Below are positions 23,252 through 31,939 of a DNA stretch of 36,188 bases, piece by piece. A program made the translations under genes and the position numbers. The notes under the pieces were generated by a model. That model was not told the origin of the DNA, did no database searches, and saw nothing but the letters and a program-made list of their open reading frames with translations. How positions within the stretch are numbered: the first letter of the stretch is position 1; each line of letters begins with the position of its first letter. The stretch comes from a bacterium (GTDB lineage Bacteria; Planctomycetota; Phycisphaerae; Phycisphaerales; UBA1924). The DNA is taken from the NCBI GenBank assembly GCA_024743075.1, contig JANSXG010000014.1, positions 1 through 36,188 on the forward strand, in the 5' to 3' direction.

Positions 23252-24865
23252 ATGGACGGTCCGACCCGGCCCAGTTCGAAGATTGTCGGGCGCGCAGAGT
23301 TGCTGCGCCTGCGCGATCAGGCCCGGCGTGACGGGCGATCTGTCGTGCAGTGCCACGGCTGCTTCGACATCGTGCACCCGGGCCACATCCGGCACCTGCA
23401 GCACGCCGCCCGCCAGGCGGATGTGCTGGTGGTGACGATCACGGCCGACGCGTGCGTGAACAAGGGCGACGGCCGGCCGCTGTTCAGCGAGGAACTCCGT
23501 GCGGAGAACCTCGCGGCCCTCGATTGCGTGGACCTGGTGTATGTGAACCCGGACCCGACGGCGGAAGCGCTGCTCGACGCGGTGCAGCCGGATGTCTACA
23601 TCAAGGGCCGGGAGTACGAATCGAACAACGATCCGCGCTTCGCCGCGGAGCGCGACGCGGTGGAGCGCCACGGCGGACGGGTGGTGTTCTCATCCGGCGA
23701 CATCGTGTTTTCCTCGACGGCGCTGGTCAGCGCGATGGAGCATCGGGAGGACCCGGTGCACGCCCGGTTGCGCCAGCTGACGCAGGCCCACGGCATCACG
23801 GGCGAGCGACTGGCCTCGCTGGTGGGCGCGTTCGCGGACCAGCGGATCGTGGTGATCGGCGAGACGATCATCGACACGTATATCTACTGCGACCGACCCG
23901 AGGTGGCCTCGGAATCCGCGGTGCTGTCGCTGAGGCCGCTGGAGCGCACGGCGTTCGACGGCGGGGCGGCGGTGATCGCGCGGCATATCGCGGCGCTCGG
24001 CGGGCGACCGGTGCTCGTCACGGCGTTACCCCCCTCGGACCAGGCCGAGCTGTTCCGCGAGCGGATGACGGGCTGCGGCGTGGAGGTGCGCTCGATCGAG
24101 GTCGAAGCGCCGATGCTCGAGAAGCAGCGGTTTCTCGTCGGCTCGCAGAAGGTCATGAAACTGGACATGGTCCGTCCGCTCGCGCTCGATTCGGGCAAGC
24201 GCGCGGAACTGAAGGCGCTGGCGGATGACGCGGCGTCGGAGCGCGGCGGTGCGGACGGCGCGGTGCTGGCGGACTTCGGGTTGGATCTGCTCACGCCCAA
24301 GTCGCTTGCCGAACTGAGCGCATCGCTGCGCAGCTCGGTCGGCTTCGTCGCGGGCGATGTCTCGGGACGGCGCTCGGCGCTGCTCTCGATGAAGAAGGTC
24401 GATCTGCTGTGCCCGACCGAGGTCGAGATGCGCGCAGCCGTGTCGGATTACGACTCGTCGCTGAACTCGGTGGTCTGGAAGCTCATGCAGCAGACCGGGG
24501 CGCGCCAGGTCATCACGACCATGGGTGATGAGGGGCTGATCGCGTTCGACCGGATCGCGGGCGCTGCGGGCGAAGACTGGTCCACGCGCGTGGCCGGCGA
24601 GCACGTGCCCGCGCTGTGTGCGCACGCGATCGACAACCTCGGCTGCGGCGATGCGCTGCTCGCCTCGACCACGATGGCCCGGATCGCCGGCGCGGAACTG
24701 CCCGAGGCGTCGCTGATCGGCGCGGTCGCGGCCTCGATCGAGGCGGGGCTGGTCGGCAACCAGGCGGTGGACGCAACGCACCTGCTCGCGTCGGCCAAGC
24801 GGACGGTCGCCGCGGCGCTGGCGGTGAAGCCGGTGGCGCCCACTCGCGGGCGCATGGTGGTCTGA
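23252..24865 (+). CDS. HldE-like bifunctional nucleotidyltransferase/sugar kinase, domains in swapped order
   Basis: A 537-residue two-domain enzyme. Residues 25-165 form a cytidylyltransferase-like domain with the H42-P-G-H45 nucleotide motif in HGCFDIVHPGHIRHL, then YVNPDPTAEALLDAVQPDVYIKG. Residues 195-525 are a PfkB-type carbohydrate kinase: V201-IGETIIDTYIY, G237-GAAVIARHIAALG, ITTMGDEGLIAF and the active-site loop D461-NLGCGD467. In E. coli HldE the kinase comes first and the nucleotidyltransferase second; here the order is reversed. HldE phosphorylates heptose-7-phosphate at C1 and then adenylylates it, so a similar activated sugar is likely, but the exact sugar and nucleotide are not provable from sequence. 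It lies between the KdsC-like gene (51 bp) and a GT2 gene (10 bp). Confidence 0.85.
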   Translation: MDGPTRPSSKIVGRAELLRLRDQARRDGRSVVQCHGCFDIVHPGHIRHLQHAARQADVLVVTITADACVNKGDGRPLFSEELRAENLAALDCVDLVYVNPDPTAEALLDAVQPDVYIKGREYESNNDPRFAAERDAVERHGGRVVFSSGDIVFSSTALVSAMEHREDPVHARLRQLTQAHGITGERLASLVGAFADQRIVVIGETIIDTYIYCDRPEVASESAVLSLRPLERTAFDGGAAVIARHIAALGGRPVLVTALPPSDQAELFRERMTGCGVEVRSIEVEAPMLEKQRFLVGSQKVMKLDMVRPLALDSGKRAELKALADDAASERGGADGAVLADFGLDLLTPKSLAELSASLRSSVGFVAGDVSGRRSALLSMKKVDLLCPTEVEMRAAVSDYDSSLNSVVWKLMQQTGARQVITTMGDEGLIAFDRIAGAAGEDWSTRVAGEHVPALCAHAIDNLGCGDALLASTTMARIAGAELPEASLIGAVAASIEAGLVGNQAVDATHLLASAKRTVAAALAVKPVAPTRGRMVV

Positions 24866-24875
24866 GGGGGGACGC

Positions 24876-26003
24876 ATGCTGAGCTTCGTCATCCCCACGC
24901 GAGACCGGCCTAGCCAGCTCGCGCGGACGCTGCGTGACATCGAGAAACTCGGCGCGGACGCGTTCGAGCCCTTGGGCGGCGCGGAGGTGATCATCGCCGA
25001 CAACCGCTCGAGGTTCCCGGTCACCGCGCCGAAGGCGATCGCCGGTCGGATCCCGGTGCGCGTGCTGCACCGGCGGACCAACGAGGCGGCGTCGGCGCGG
25101 AACGCCTGCGCGACGGAGGCGTCGTCACAGACGGATTCGGACTGGCTGCTGATGCTCGACGACGACTCTTCGCCGACGGATGCCCGGTTCGTGGAGGAAC
25201 TGCTGCGCGCGCCCGACGAGGTCGGCGCGGTATGCGCTGAGATCCGGCTCGAGAACGGGCGTCGCGAATCCGGCGGTCTGCCCGAGGTGCCGATCGGCTG
25301 CGGCGTGGCGATCCGCACGGCGCTGTTCAATCGAATGGGCGGATACGACCCGAGCTTCCATTACTACGTGGAGGAGTACGACCTCGCGGCGAAGATGCTG
25401 CTGGCGGGGTACCGCGTCGCGTTCAGTCGGGCGTTCGGTGTGGTGCATCGCAAGGACGAGAGCAACCGCAACATGGACGCGATCCTGCGGAGCCTCGTGC
25501 GCAACAACGCGTGGGTCGCGCAGCGGTACGCGCCCGACGGCGTGCTCGAGTGGGTGCTCGACGAGACCGTGACCCGATACCGGGCGATCGCAGAGCGCGA
25601 AAGGGCGATGTCGGGGTACCAGACCGGGCTCAACGAGTTGCGCGAAACGCTCCACGCGCAGGATCGCACGCCGATGGACGAAGATCTGTACGACCGGTTC
25701 ACGGGCGTCAGCGCCGTGCGCGAGCACCTCTCGCGTGTGCTGGCGTCGTCGGACGGGCCGGTGTGCTGCCTGATGCCGACCGGCGCAGCGCCGGGCAAGA
25801 ACGCGTGGGCGGTGCGGCGCGTGCTCGAGGAACTGCGGATCGAGCCGGTGGACGATCCGCGCGAGGCGCGCACGCTGATCCCGGCGACGATCTCGCCGGG
25901 TCCGATGCTCGACGCCTGCGAGTCGCTCGCCCGGGACCTGCCGCGCAAACGGGTGATCGCGGGCTGGGACACCAGCCGGTCGCCGGTCGGAGCCATTGTC
26001 TAA
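24876..26003 (+). CDS. Family 2 glycosyltransferase
   Basis: A 375-residue protein. Residues 1-220 form a GT2 domain: M1-LSFVIPTRDRPSQLARTLRDI, a helix with NEAASARNACA, the D-x-D-type motif LMLDDDSSP, and the GGYDPSFHYYVEEYDLAAKML acceptor/base region. Residues about 255-375 form an extra segment with a possible small alpha/beta fold (PVCCLMPTGAAPGKNAW, then VIAGWDTSRSPVGAIV) of unknown role. The ATG has a very strong upstream GAGGGGGG. It starts 10 bp after the HldE-like gene, so the two are almost surely co-transcribed. This suggests it uses the sugar that enzyme activates, which is inference from order only. Confidence 0.87.
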   Translation: MLSFVIPTRDRPSQLARTLRDIEKLGADAFEPLGGAEVIIADNRSRFPVTAPKAIAGRIPVRVLHRRTNEAASARNACATEASSQTDSDWLLMLDDDSSPTDARFVEELLRAPDEVGAVCAEIRLENGRRESGGLPEVPIGCGVAIRTALFNRMGGYDPSFHYYVEEYDLAAKMLLAGYRVAFSRAFGVVHRKDESNRNMDAILRSLVRNNAWVAQRYAPDGVLEWVLDETVTRYRAIAERERAMSGYQTGLNELRETLHAQDRTPMDEDLYDRFTGVSAVREHLSRVLASSDGPVCCLMPTGAAPGKNAWAVRRVLEELRIEPVDDPREARTLIPATISPGPMLDACESLARDLPRKRVIAGWDTSRSPVGAIV

Positions 26004-26035
26004 CCCGCGTCGGTCAAAGCGTTTATCATCTGTTC

Positions 26036-27016
26036 ATGACCGATTCCTCCGCGCCCGCCGGGCGACCTCAGATCGCGCTGAACGCACACGCCAAGGTCAA
26101 TCTGGCGCTCGCGGTCGGTGCGCCGATCGATGACGACTCCGAGCGGGACGGCATGCACCCGATCGCGACCTGGATGGCGCCGATTGACCTCGCCGACGAG
26201 CTGCTCGTCACGCGCCTCGAGGACGATCGGTTGTCGCGCTACGCGATCCTGTGGCACGCCGATGCGCCGCAGCCGTCGGCCCCGATCGACTGGTCGGTGC
26301 GCGACGATCTGGCGGTGCGGGCGCACCTGCTGCTCGAGCGGGAGGTCGGGCGCTCGCTGCCGGTGCAGCTGAAACTCGACAAGCGGATCCCGGTCGGCGG
26401 CGGGCTCGGTGGCGGCTCGTCGGACGCCGCGTCGATGCTTGTCGCGGTTCGCGATTTGTTCGAACTCGACCTGAGCGATGGCGACCTGCGTGAACTGGCG
26501 ATTCAGTTGGGTTCGGATGTGCCGTTCTTCCTGCAGGACCGTGAGGATCGCTCATCGCTCGGGCCGGGCCCGGCGGTGATCGAGGGGCTGGGCGAGAGGT
26601 GCACGCCGGTGAGGCCGGTGCACCCGTCGAGCGCACACCTCGTTCTCGTGCTCCCGGAGTTCGGCTGCCCGACCGGCGGCGTGTACCGAGCGTTCGACCA
26701 TCTGATCACCGACGCGAGCGGCGAGACCGATCACGTGTTCCGCGACGTCGAGGTGCACAAACTCGCTTCGACCGGCGAAGTGCGATCGAGCGAACTGTTC
26801 AATGATCTGGCGGCGCCCGCGCAGCAGATGCAGCCGAAGCTCAGCGCGGTCATCGCGAACATCGAGCGGGCCATCGGCGCAACGGCGCAGGTGACGGGTT
26901 CGGGTTCGTCGCTGTTCCTGCCGTGCCCCGGCGGCGAAGTGGAGGCAGAACTCCTGGCGCAGCAGCTCGACAGCCACCTGATCGGTTGCCGCGCGATCGC
27001 GACGCGACTGCTCTGA
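26036..27016 (+). CDS. ispE: 4-diphosphocytidyl-2-C-methyl-D-erythritol kinase
   Basis: A 326-residue GHMP kinase. The N-terminal A18-K-V-N-L motif, the ATP-binding P119-VGGGLGGGSSDAASML loop, the G159-SDVPFFL motif and the late TGSGSSLFL glycine motif are all present and in the right order. IspE phosphorylates CDP-methylerythritol in the MEP pathway of isoprenoid synthesis in the cytoplasm. It is longer than the 283-residue E. coli protein, mostly through extra residues at 25-95 and 200-250. The frame is open upstream into the GT2 gene, but the ATG at 26036 gives the standard start (ALNAHAKVNLAL). It is 32 bp after the GT2 stop and converges on malQ with a 23-bp gap. Confidence 0.93.
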   Translation: MTDSSAPAGRPQIALNAHAKVNLALAVGAPIDDDSERDGMHPIATWMAPIDLADELLVTRLEDDRLSRYAILWHADAPQPSAPIDWSVRDDLAVRAHLLLEREVGRSLPVQLKLDKRIPVGGGLGGGSSDAASMLVAVRDLFELDLSDGDLRELAIQLGSDVPFFLQDREDRSSLGPGPAVIEGLGERCTPVRPVHPSSAHLVLVLPEFGCPTGGVYRAFDHLITDASGETDHVFRDVEVHKLASTGEVRSSELFNDLAAPAQQMQPKLSAVIANIERAIGATAQVTGSGSSLFLPCPGGEVEAELLAQQLDSHLIGCRAIATRLL

Positions 27017-27039
27017 TTTCGGTCTGAGTCCGAAGCGGC

Positions 27040-29238
27040 TTATCTCGAAGCGCGCCGCTCGGCGAGGTCCTCGATCGTCGCGCCGATCTGTTCGTCCTTC
27101 TTGATATCCCGCATGGTCATGGCCAGCTTGCAGCGCCAGTTGGGGTACTCGTTGCTCGTGCCGGGGATGTTCTGCGGGCGGGTCTCGGCCCAGAAGTCCT
27201 CGATGTTCACGAGCGCGAGCTCGGCATCGCTCTCGGCGATGTAGCGGTTGAAGGCGGCGGCGAGCTGCGATGCGCTCGGTTTCGCGGCGCAGTAGCCCCT
27301 CTTGACCAGAAGGTCAGCGAGCGCGTGGGCGCGGTCGGTCCAGTTCGCGGGCTCGCTGTCGAGTGTCTTCGGCGTGCTGCCGGCCTTGCCGAGGTACCGC
27401 GTGACATCGCCGCCCATCAGATCCATGGCGAACGGCGGCAGGTCGTGGGTGTTCAGGCTCGCGGCGCGGTTGGCTTCGATGGGCGCGAGCGAGGCGGTGA
27501 GTTTCTTCTTGCCCTTGGTGCGCACGCTGAACTGCCCGATGTAGAGCATGCCGACGCGGTGCTTCTCCATCGCGGTCTCGATCGCGGGCGGCACGGTGCC
27601 GAGGTTCTCGCCGATGAGGCGGCACTGGGCGCGGTGCGACTCGATGCACAGGATCGCGAAAAGTTCCTCGTGCTCGTAACCGACGTAGACGCCGTCGGGA
27701 CCGCTCATTCCGTCGGGGATCATGAACAGGCGGTAGAAGCACATGACGTGGTCGAGGCGCAGGAAGTGGGCGTGCTTGAGATGGTTTCGCAGCGAGGCGA
27801 TGAAGTAGGCGTAGCCCTCGCGCCGTGCTTCCTGGGGATGCATCGGCGGGAAGCCCCAGTTCTGCCCGTTCTCGAAGGCAGAATCGGGCGGCGCACCGAC
27901 GGTCGCCCCGGTCATGAAGACGTGGCGGTTCTTCCAGATGTCGTAGCCGCTGGCGTGCGTACCGACCGGCAGGTCGAGGTAGAGTTTCGCGCCGCGCTCG
28001 GCCATCTCCGCGCTGAACGCGCCGAGCTGCTGGTGCATCGCGAATTGGGCGTAGAGGTGGTACTGCTCATCCTCGGGGCGGAAGTCGCCTTTGCGAATGG
28101 CGCCGTTGCGCAGGCGCTTGGGCCAGTCCTGCCACGGCGCATCGAGTTTTTCTCCGACCGCGCGGAAGCGGGCGTAGGTGCGGACCTCGGGCGTGTCTTT
28201 GAGGAACGCCTTGTACTCGGGTGAGCGGTCGCCACCGGAGGCGAAGAAGGACTCGGCGAGCGGCTCGAGCACGCGGCGCTTGTGGGCGCTGACGGCGCGG
28301 TAGTCGATGAGCTTGGCGCGACGCAGCGAAGCGCTCTGCTTGCGATAGTCGGCGTCGGCGAGGATCTTCGTTGCGGTCTGGCAATCATCGAAGCCGGGGG
28401 CCCGTTCCAGGTCGAGCAGCAGCTCATTCCAGAAAAGGCGCGAGGCCGGGGCGTAGGGGCCGGGGTTGAAGACCTCGCCCTTGAGGAAGGCGCACAGCAG
28501 CGGCAGGGTGGAGATCAGGTCCGCTCCGCGGTCCGCGCCCCACGAGGCGAGTTCGCGCAGGTCGGTGAGGTCGCCGATGCCGTGGTTGCGAGAGGAGCGG
28601 ATGCTGTAGGTCGGGCAGAACAGGCCGAGGCTCCTGCCGTCCCGCTCGCCCGCCATGCCCTGGTCGGCAGGCACTTGGTAGGAGACCTTCGGTGCGCAGA
28701 GGATCAGGCTCTCAAAGGTTTCGCCGGCGTGGGTGATCGTGAGGGTGTGGTAGCCCATGCCGAGCTGGTTCTCAGATGGCGTGCGCGATGTGCTTCCGGG
28801 AAGCGGGATCAGGGCAAAGCGGGCGCGGGTGCCGGTGAGGGTGCGTCGCTCGGCGGTTCGCAGGTCGGCGATGTCCGCGCTGCCCTCGATGGTGCGTCCG
28901 TCCTCGGTCCGGATTATCCAGGAGACCCTGCCGGAGCCGGCGTCGTCGGTGAGACGAAGGTGGGCATGGGGCTTGCTGCCGATCCACGCGACGGTGATGG
29001 GTTCCAGTCGCTGGCCGGCCCGGTCCGCTTCGAGGTGCTCGAGCACCGAACCCGCTTCGGATGCGCTCGCGACGGGGTAGCCCATGCTGTTGATCACGGC
29101 CAACAGCGCTTCGTCGGAAGCCTCGACCACGCCGTGGCGGCTGGAGTCGTAGCGGGTGAAGATGCGCAGGGCCTTGGCCAGCCGGTGCAGGGCGGCGCGG
29201 TCCGATCGGCTAGCGCGTTGTGCAGCGTCCGTTGCCAT
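27040..29238 (-). CDS. malQ: 4-alpha-glucanotransferase (GH77, amylomaltase)
   Basis: A 732-residue GH77 enzyme that moves glucan chains between alpha-1,4-glucans in the cytoplasm. The three catalytic carboxylates are visible: nucleophile D496 in LRLDHVMCFYRLFMIP, acid/base E544 in GENLGTVP, and D599 in NTHDLPPFA. Residues 1-200 form the N-terminal beta-rich region common in longer MalQ proteins. The catalytic barrel begins around GLFCPTYSIRSSRNHGIGDL. The C-terminal end (VNIEDFWAETRPQNIPGTSNEYPNWR) carries the family NxPGT motif. The frame is open upstream to 29571 but those residues are not MalQ-like. The ATG at 29238 is chosen for its ordinary helical N-terminus, although no Shine-Dalgarno site is seen. 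Convergent with ispE. Confidence 0.93.
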   Translation of the reverse strand: MATDAAQRASRSDRAALHRLAKALRIFTRYDSSRHGVVEASDEALLAVINSMGYPVASASEAGSVLEHLEADRAGQRLEPITVAWIGSKPHAHLRLTDDAGSGRVSWIIRTEDGRTIEGSADIADLRTAERRTLTGTRARFALIPLPGSTSRTPSENQLGMGYHTLTITHAGETFESLILCAPKVSYQVPADQGMAGERDGRSLGLFCPTYSIRSSRNHGIGDLTDLRELASWGADRGADLISTLPLLCAFLKGEVFNPGPYAPASRLFWNELLLDLERAPGFDDCQTATKILADADYRKQSASLRRAKLIDYRAVSAHKRRVLEPLAESFFASGGDRSPEYKAFLKDTPEVRTYARFRAVGEKLDAPWQDWPKRLRNGAIRKGDFRPEDEQYHLYAQFAMHQQLGAFSAEMAERGAKLYLDLPVGTHASGYDIWKNRHVFMTGATVGAPPDSAFENGQNWGFPPMHPQEARREGYAYFIASLRNHLKHAHFLRLDHVMCFYRLFMIPDGMSGPDGVYVGYEHEELFAILCIESHRAQCRLIGENLGTVPPAIETAMEKHRVGMLYIGQFSVRTKGKKKLTASLAPIEANRAASLNTHDLPPFAMDLMGGDVTRYLGKAGSTPKTLDSEPANWTDRAHALADLLVKRGYCAAKPSASQLAAAFNRYIAESDAELALVNIEDFWAETRPQNIPGTSNEYPNWRCKLAMTMRDIKKDEQIGATIEDLAERRASR

Positions 29239-29387
29239 GACGAAGGGTCTCAAAGGGGATCGCCAGATCACGGCGAACGGTGACGGCGGGGATGTCCTGT
29301 CCGGTTCGGGCGGGCGCACACCTGCGGCCTCGCTCGCGATCTGCGACGGGCGGGGCAGTGTAGCGGATTTCGCGTCGGGGCTGAGGC

Positions 29388-30065
29388 TCAGGAAGCAGGT
29401 TCGGAGGGGCTGAAATCGTTCTCCGGAGCGGTGATCTCTGGTTCGCCCTCGATGCCGTAGACCGGCCAGCGTTCGCGGTCCAGCACCGGTCCGGGGTCCT
29501 CGTCGATGCCGGGGTACTCGCCGAAAAACCCGCCCGAACCGACGATCCGGCTCGGCATCTCGCAGTCGCACAGTTCCAGGGTGCGCCGGAGCCCGCTGGA
29601 GCTGTTCGTGCCCAGCAGCGCGTAGCGGGCGCCGAACACCCGGTCCTGCTGCAGGCAGATAGCCTGCTCGAGCGTGATCTCGAACTCGGCCTCGAAGCGA
29701 TCCTGCGCATTCTCGATGATGGGCATGAGTGGTCGCCCGGCGGTCATCTTCGCCACGCGCGCGGCGCCCGAGCGGTCCTCGGGCGCCGTGTAGTCCCGGC
29801 GCATCGCGGCGGTGGTGTACTCCACGCGTCCGTCGAATTGGTCAAAGCCCGGTGGGCAGTCGATCAGCAGGTACAGGTGACGCCCCTTGCCGGCGACGAT
29901 GAAGCTCCGCAGTTCGGCGCGGCAGAGGATCGGCTCGGGCTCCGCAGCGCTGATCTGCTCGGCGGGTGCGGAGTCGGACTGCGCATCGCACGCGGAACCG
30001 GCGAGGCAGAGCAGAGCCGCGAGCGGCGTGGTGATGACGCAAACCAGTGGTCGTCGGATTCGCAT
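29388..30065 (-). CDS. Hypothetical exported lipoprotein-like protein
   Basis: A 225-residue protein with a signal peptide (MRIRRPLVCVITTPLAALLC) leading to G-S-A-C26, an imperfect lipobox, so it is probably exported and may be lipidated. The mature part has four further cysteines (at about C48, C70, C137 and in CDC near 165-167), which could form disulfides. The C-terminus is acidic (E/D/P-rich). No family was recognised. It lies in the same direction as the YcgR-like gene upstream (39-bp gap) and malQ downstream (149 bp of sequence without a visible gene). Confidence 0.6.
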   Translation of the reverse strand: MRIRRPLVCVITTPLAALLCLAGSACDAQSDSAPAEQISAAEPEPILCRAELRSFIVAGKGRHLYLLIDCPPGFDQFDGRVEYTTAAMRRDYTAPEDRSGAARVAKMTAGRPLMPIIENAQDRFEAEFEITLEQAICLQQDRVFGARYALLGTNSSSGLRRTLELCDCEMPSRIVGSGGFFGEYPGIDEDPGPVLDRERWPVYGIEGEPEITAPENDFSPSEPAS

Positions 30066-30104
30066 GGAATCAGTGTACGAGCCGATCGCCGGTGATTGAA
30101 GGGG

Positions 30105-31010
30105 TCACTCGTTGCGGAGCTGGCGACGCTGGACGATGGCGACGTACTCGCACAACTGATCCACGATCACCTTCTCGTAGCTGGGGTTGTGCGAGAACTC
30201 GAACGCGAGGCCGGCGTAGATCCGTTGGAGCGAGTCGATGTGCGTGTGGCGCAGACGGGCAACGACCCCCACCGGGACGGGGACCTCGGGGTTCAGGTCG
30301 ATGTTGAGCCAGAACGCCTGGTGTGTGTCGAGCCCGGTTTGACCGATCTGGTCGAGGAGGACACCCGCGCCGCCGCCGCCGATGTTCATCAGGCGTGCTC
30401 CCATGGGCGGGCCGACTTCGGGGCGTTTCAGCGACAGCGGGCCGTCCGGTCCGATCTTGCCGGCGAGCGCCCGATCCCTGAACGCGAAGATCTCATCGCG
30501 ACAGGCGGTCTCGGCGATGATCGCGCTGCGCAGGTCGATCAGCGGGTACATGGTGACGACCGGGAGGTCGAGGCCGACGGTCGAGACGCGGTAGAAGTTG
30601 CGACGCTGGCAGCGCTCGACATCGGTGGGCATCTTGAGGCGTAGCCCCACGATGGCGTTGTGCCCACCGCTCGCTTCGATGTTCACCTTGGCCAGGACCC
30701 TGGTGCGGAACATCCACCGGTTCTGGCCGACGGCGATGATGCCGACGAGGTTGATGTTTTCTTTGAGATCGATGGTCCGCCCCAGCACCATCGGCTGGTC
30801 CACGGTGATCGAGGCGTTGTCCATGTCGAGGATGCGGACGCGCCAGATGATGTTTTTGGCGGAGCCCGGTTCGTCTTCGGTGACCGTGGGGACACCGGCC
30901 TCCGTCTTGCCGATGTAGCGAGGGAGGGTGATCTCGAGTGCGCCGCCCCGCTGATGAATCTGCTCGAGGCTGCGCTGCCAGTTCTCGGTTCTCGATCGTG
31001 TCGCGGGCAC
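30105..31010 (-). CDS. YcgR-like PilZ domain protein
   Basis: A 301-residue protein with a YcgR-N-like beta domain (about 20-130, PRYIGKTEAG to VGLRLKMP) followed by a PilZ domain. The c-di-GMP motifs are R136-R-N-F-Y-R141 and N209-I-G-G-G-G214, and the ending IVDQLCEYVAIVQRRQLR is the usual YcgR C-terminal helix. The spacing between the two motifs (68 residues) is about twice the common value, so an insertion sits inside the PilZ domain. It probably links c-di-GMP to motility or surface behaviour. The GTG at 31010 is chosen because AGGAG lies 7 nt upstream; an upstream ATG at 31106 lacks such support. Confidence 0.8.
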   Translation of the reverse strand: MPATRSRTENWQRSLEQIHQRGGALEITLPRYIGKTEAGVPTVTEDEPGSAKNIIWRVRILDMDNASITVDQPMVLGRTIDLKENINLVGIIAVGQNRWMFRTRVLAKVNIEASGGHNAIVGLRLKMPTDVERCQRRNFYRVSTVGLDLPVVTMYPLIDLRSAIIAETACRDEIFAFRDRALAGKIGPDGPLSLKRPEVGPPMGARLMNIGGGGAGVLLDQIGQTGLDTHQAFWLNIDLNPEVPVPVGVVARLRHTHIDSLQRIYAGLAFEFSHNPSYEKVIVDQLCEYVAIVQRRQLRNE

Positions 31011-31156
31011 GGCATTGCTCCTGGTCTTGAGCGATGGATGAATGAGCCGTGAGCTCTTCGGGTGCATCGGCCGGCTCGCGACGGCGGTTGATCGCCGACC
31101 ACGCAAGAGTGCCGGATTCGCTTGGTGGCATCCGTGCGACAGGAATTGGGGCGGGC

Positions 31157-31912
31157 TTATCGGTCGGACGCGGGCACGAGAGGCATTTCGATGAGCGCGT
31201 CTTCGACGACTCGGACCGGCTCATCGAAGCCGGAGCACGCGCACAGGAGGCGGAGCTCGCCCATCGAGTAGAGGCGATGGAGCCGGTCGCTCGGCAGGAT
31301 CTCGATGCTGTCGGGGTCGACATCGCCGCCGCGTCTGAGCGCGATCACGGGGTCGCCAGGCTGCCAGACCATCTGCCACAGTTCGGGCTCGGAGTCGTCG
31401 TCGGGCTGCATCTCGGCGATGCCCGACTGCCAGTTGCCTTCGCTGACATCGAACCAGAGCTCATGCGGGAAGTCGTCCACGAGCAGCGCGGCGCCGGGCT
31501 CCAGGGTCGATGCCAGCGTCCGCATCAGCGCGAGCGCGTCGAGCGGGTCGTGGAGGAGCAGGAAGGTGTGGCCGACACAGACCGCCATGGCGATCGGCGA
31601 CGGAGCGGCGGTGCGGAGTGATTCAGCGCTCAGGGACGACGCCTCTGTGTGAAGCAGCGTCACGCGCGACCGGGTGGCCTCGGGTTCCTCGCGGAGCGCC
31701 TGGCGCAGGGCCTCGAGGGCGAGCGGGTCGGAGTCGATCGCGAGCACGGCGTGGCCAGCGCGGGCCAGCGGGATCGCGATCCGCCCGTCGCCGCAGCCGA
31801 TGTCGAGCACACAACCTTCCAGTTCGGCTGCGCGACGGAGTACGGCTTCGATCTGGATTTGCGAGGTCTCGTCGTCGAGGGGGCAGTAGTCGTCGGTGTG
31901 CGTGGCGTGCAT
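31157..31912 (-). CDS. Class I SAM-dependent methyltransferase
   Basis: A 251-residue protein with a clear SAM motif I, V35-LDIGCGDGRIAIPLA50, followed by the acidic strand end LAIDSDPLALEALR. The catalytic region about 100-145 (VGHTFLLLHD, then ALLVDDFPHELWF) is of the Methyltransf_11/25 type. The substrate is unknown. The C-terminal half is acidic and resembles small-molecule methyltransferases. It starts 27 bp downstream of the LuxR-type gene on the same strand, and the YcgR-like gene follows after 146 bp. Confidence 0.8.
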   Translation of the reverse strand: MHATHTDDYCPLDDETSQIQIEAVLRRAAELEGCVLDIGCGDGRIAIPLARAGHAVLAIDSDPLALEALRQALREEPEATRSRVTLLHTEASSLSAESLRTAAPSPIAMAVCVGHTFLLLHDPLDALALMRTLASTLEPGAALLVDDFPHELWFDVSEGNWQSGIAEMQPDDDSEPELWQMVWQPGDPVIALRRGGDVDPDSIEILPSDRLHRLYSMGELRLLCACSGFDEPVRVVEDALIEMPLVPASDR

Positions 31913-31939
31913 GGGCTCAGCGTACCGGCGGAGGCGGGC

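Noticed and set aside
22181-23671. Extension of the FkbM gene through the KdsC-like gene
   Set aside because: Antisense to a complete HAD domain and lacking FkbM features.
28282-29283. 333-residue plus-strand frame opposite malQ
   Set aside because: Antisense shadow of an enzyme with all catalytic residues intact.
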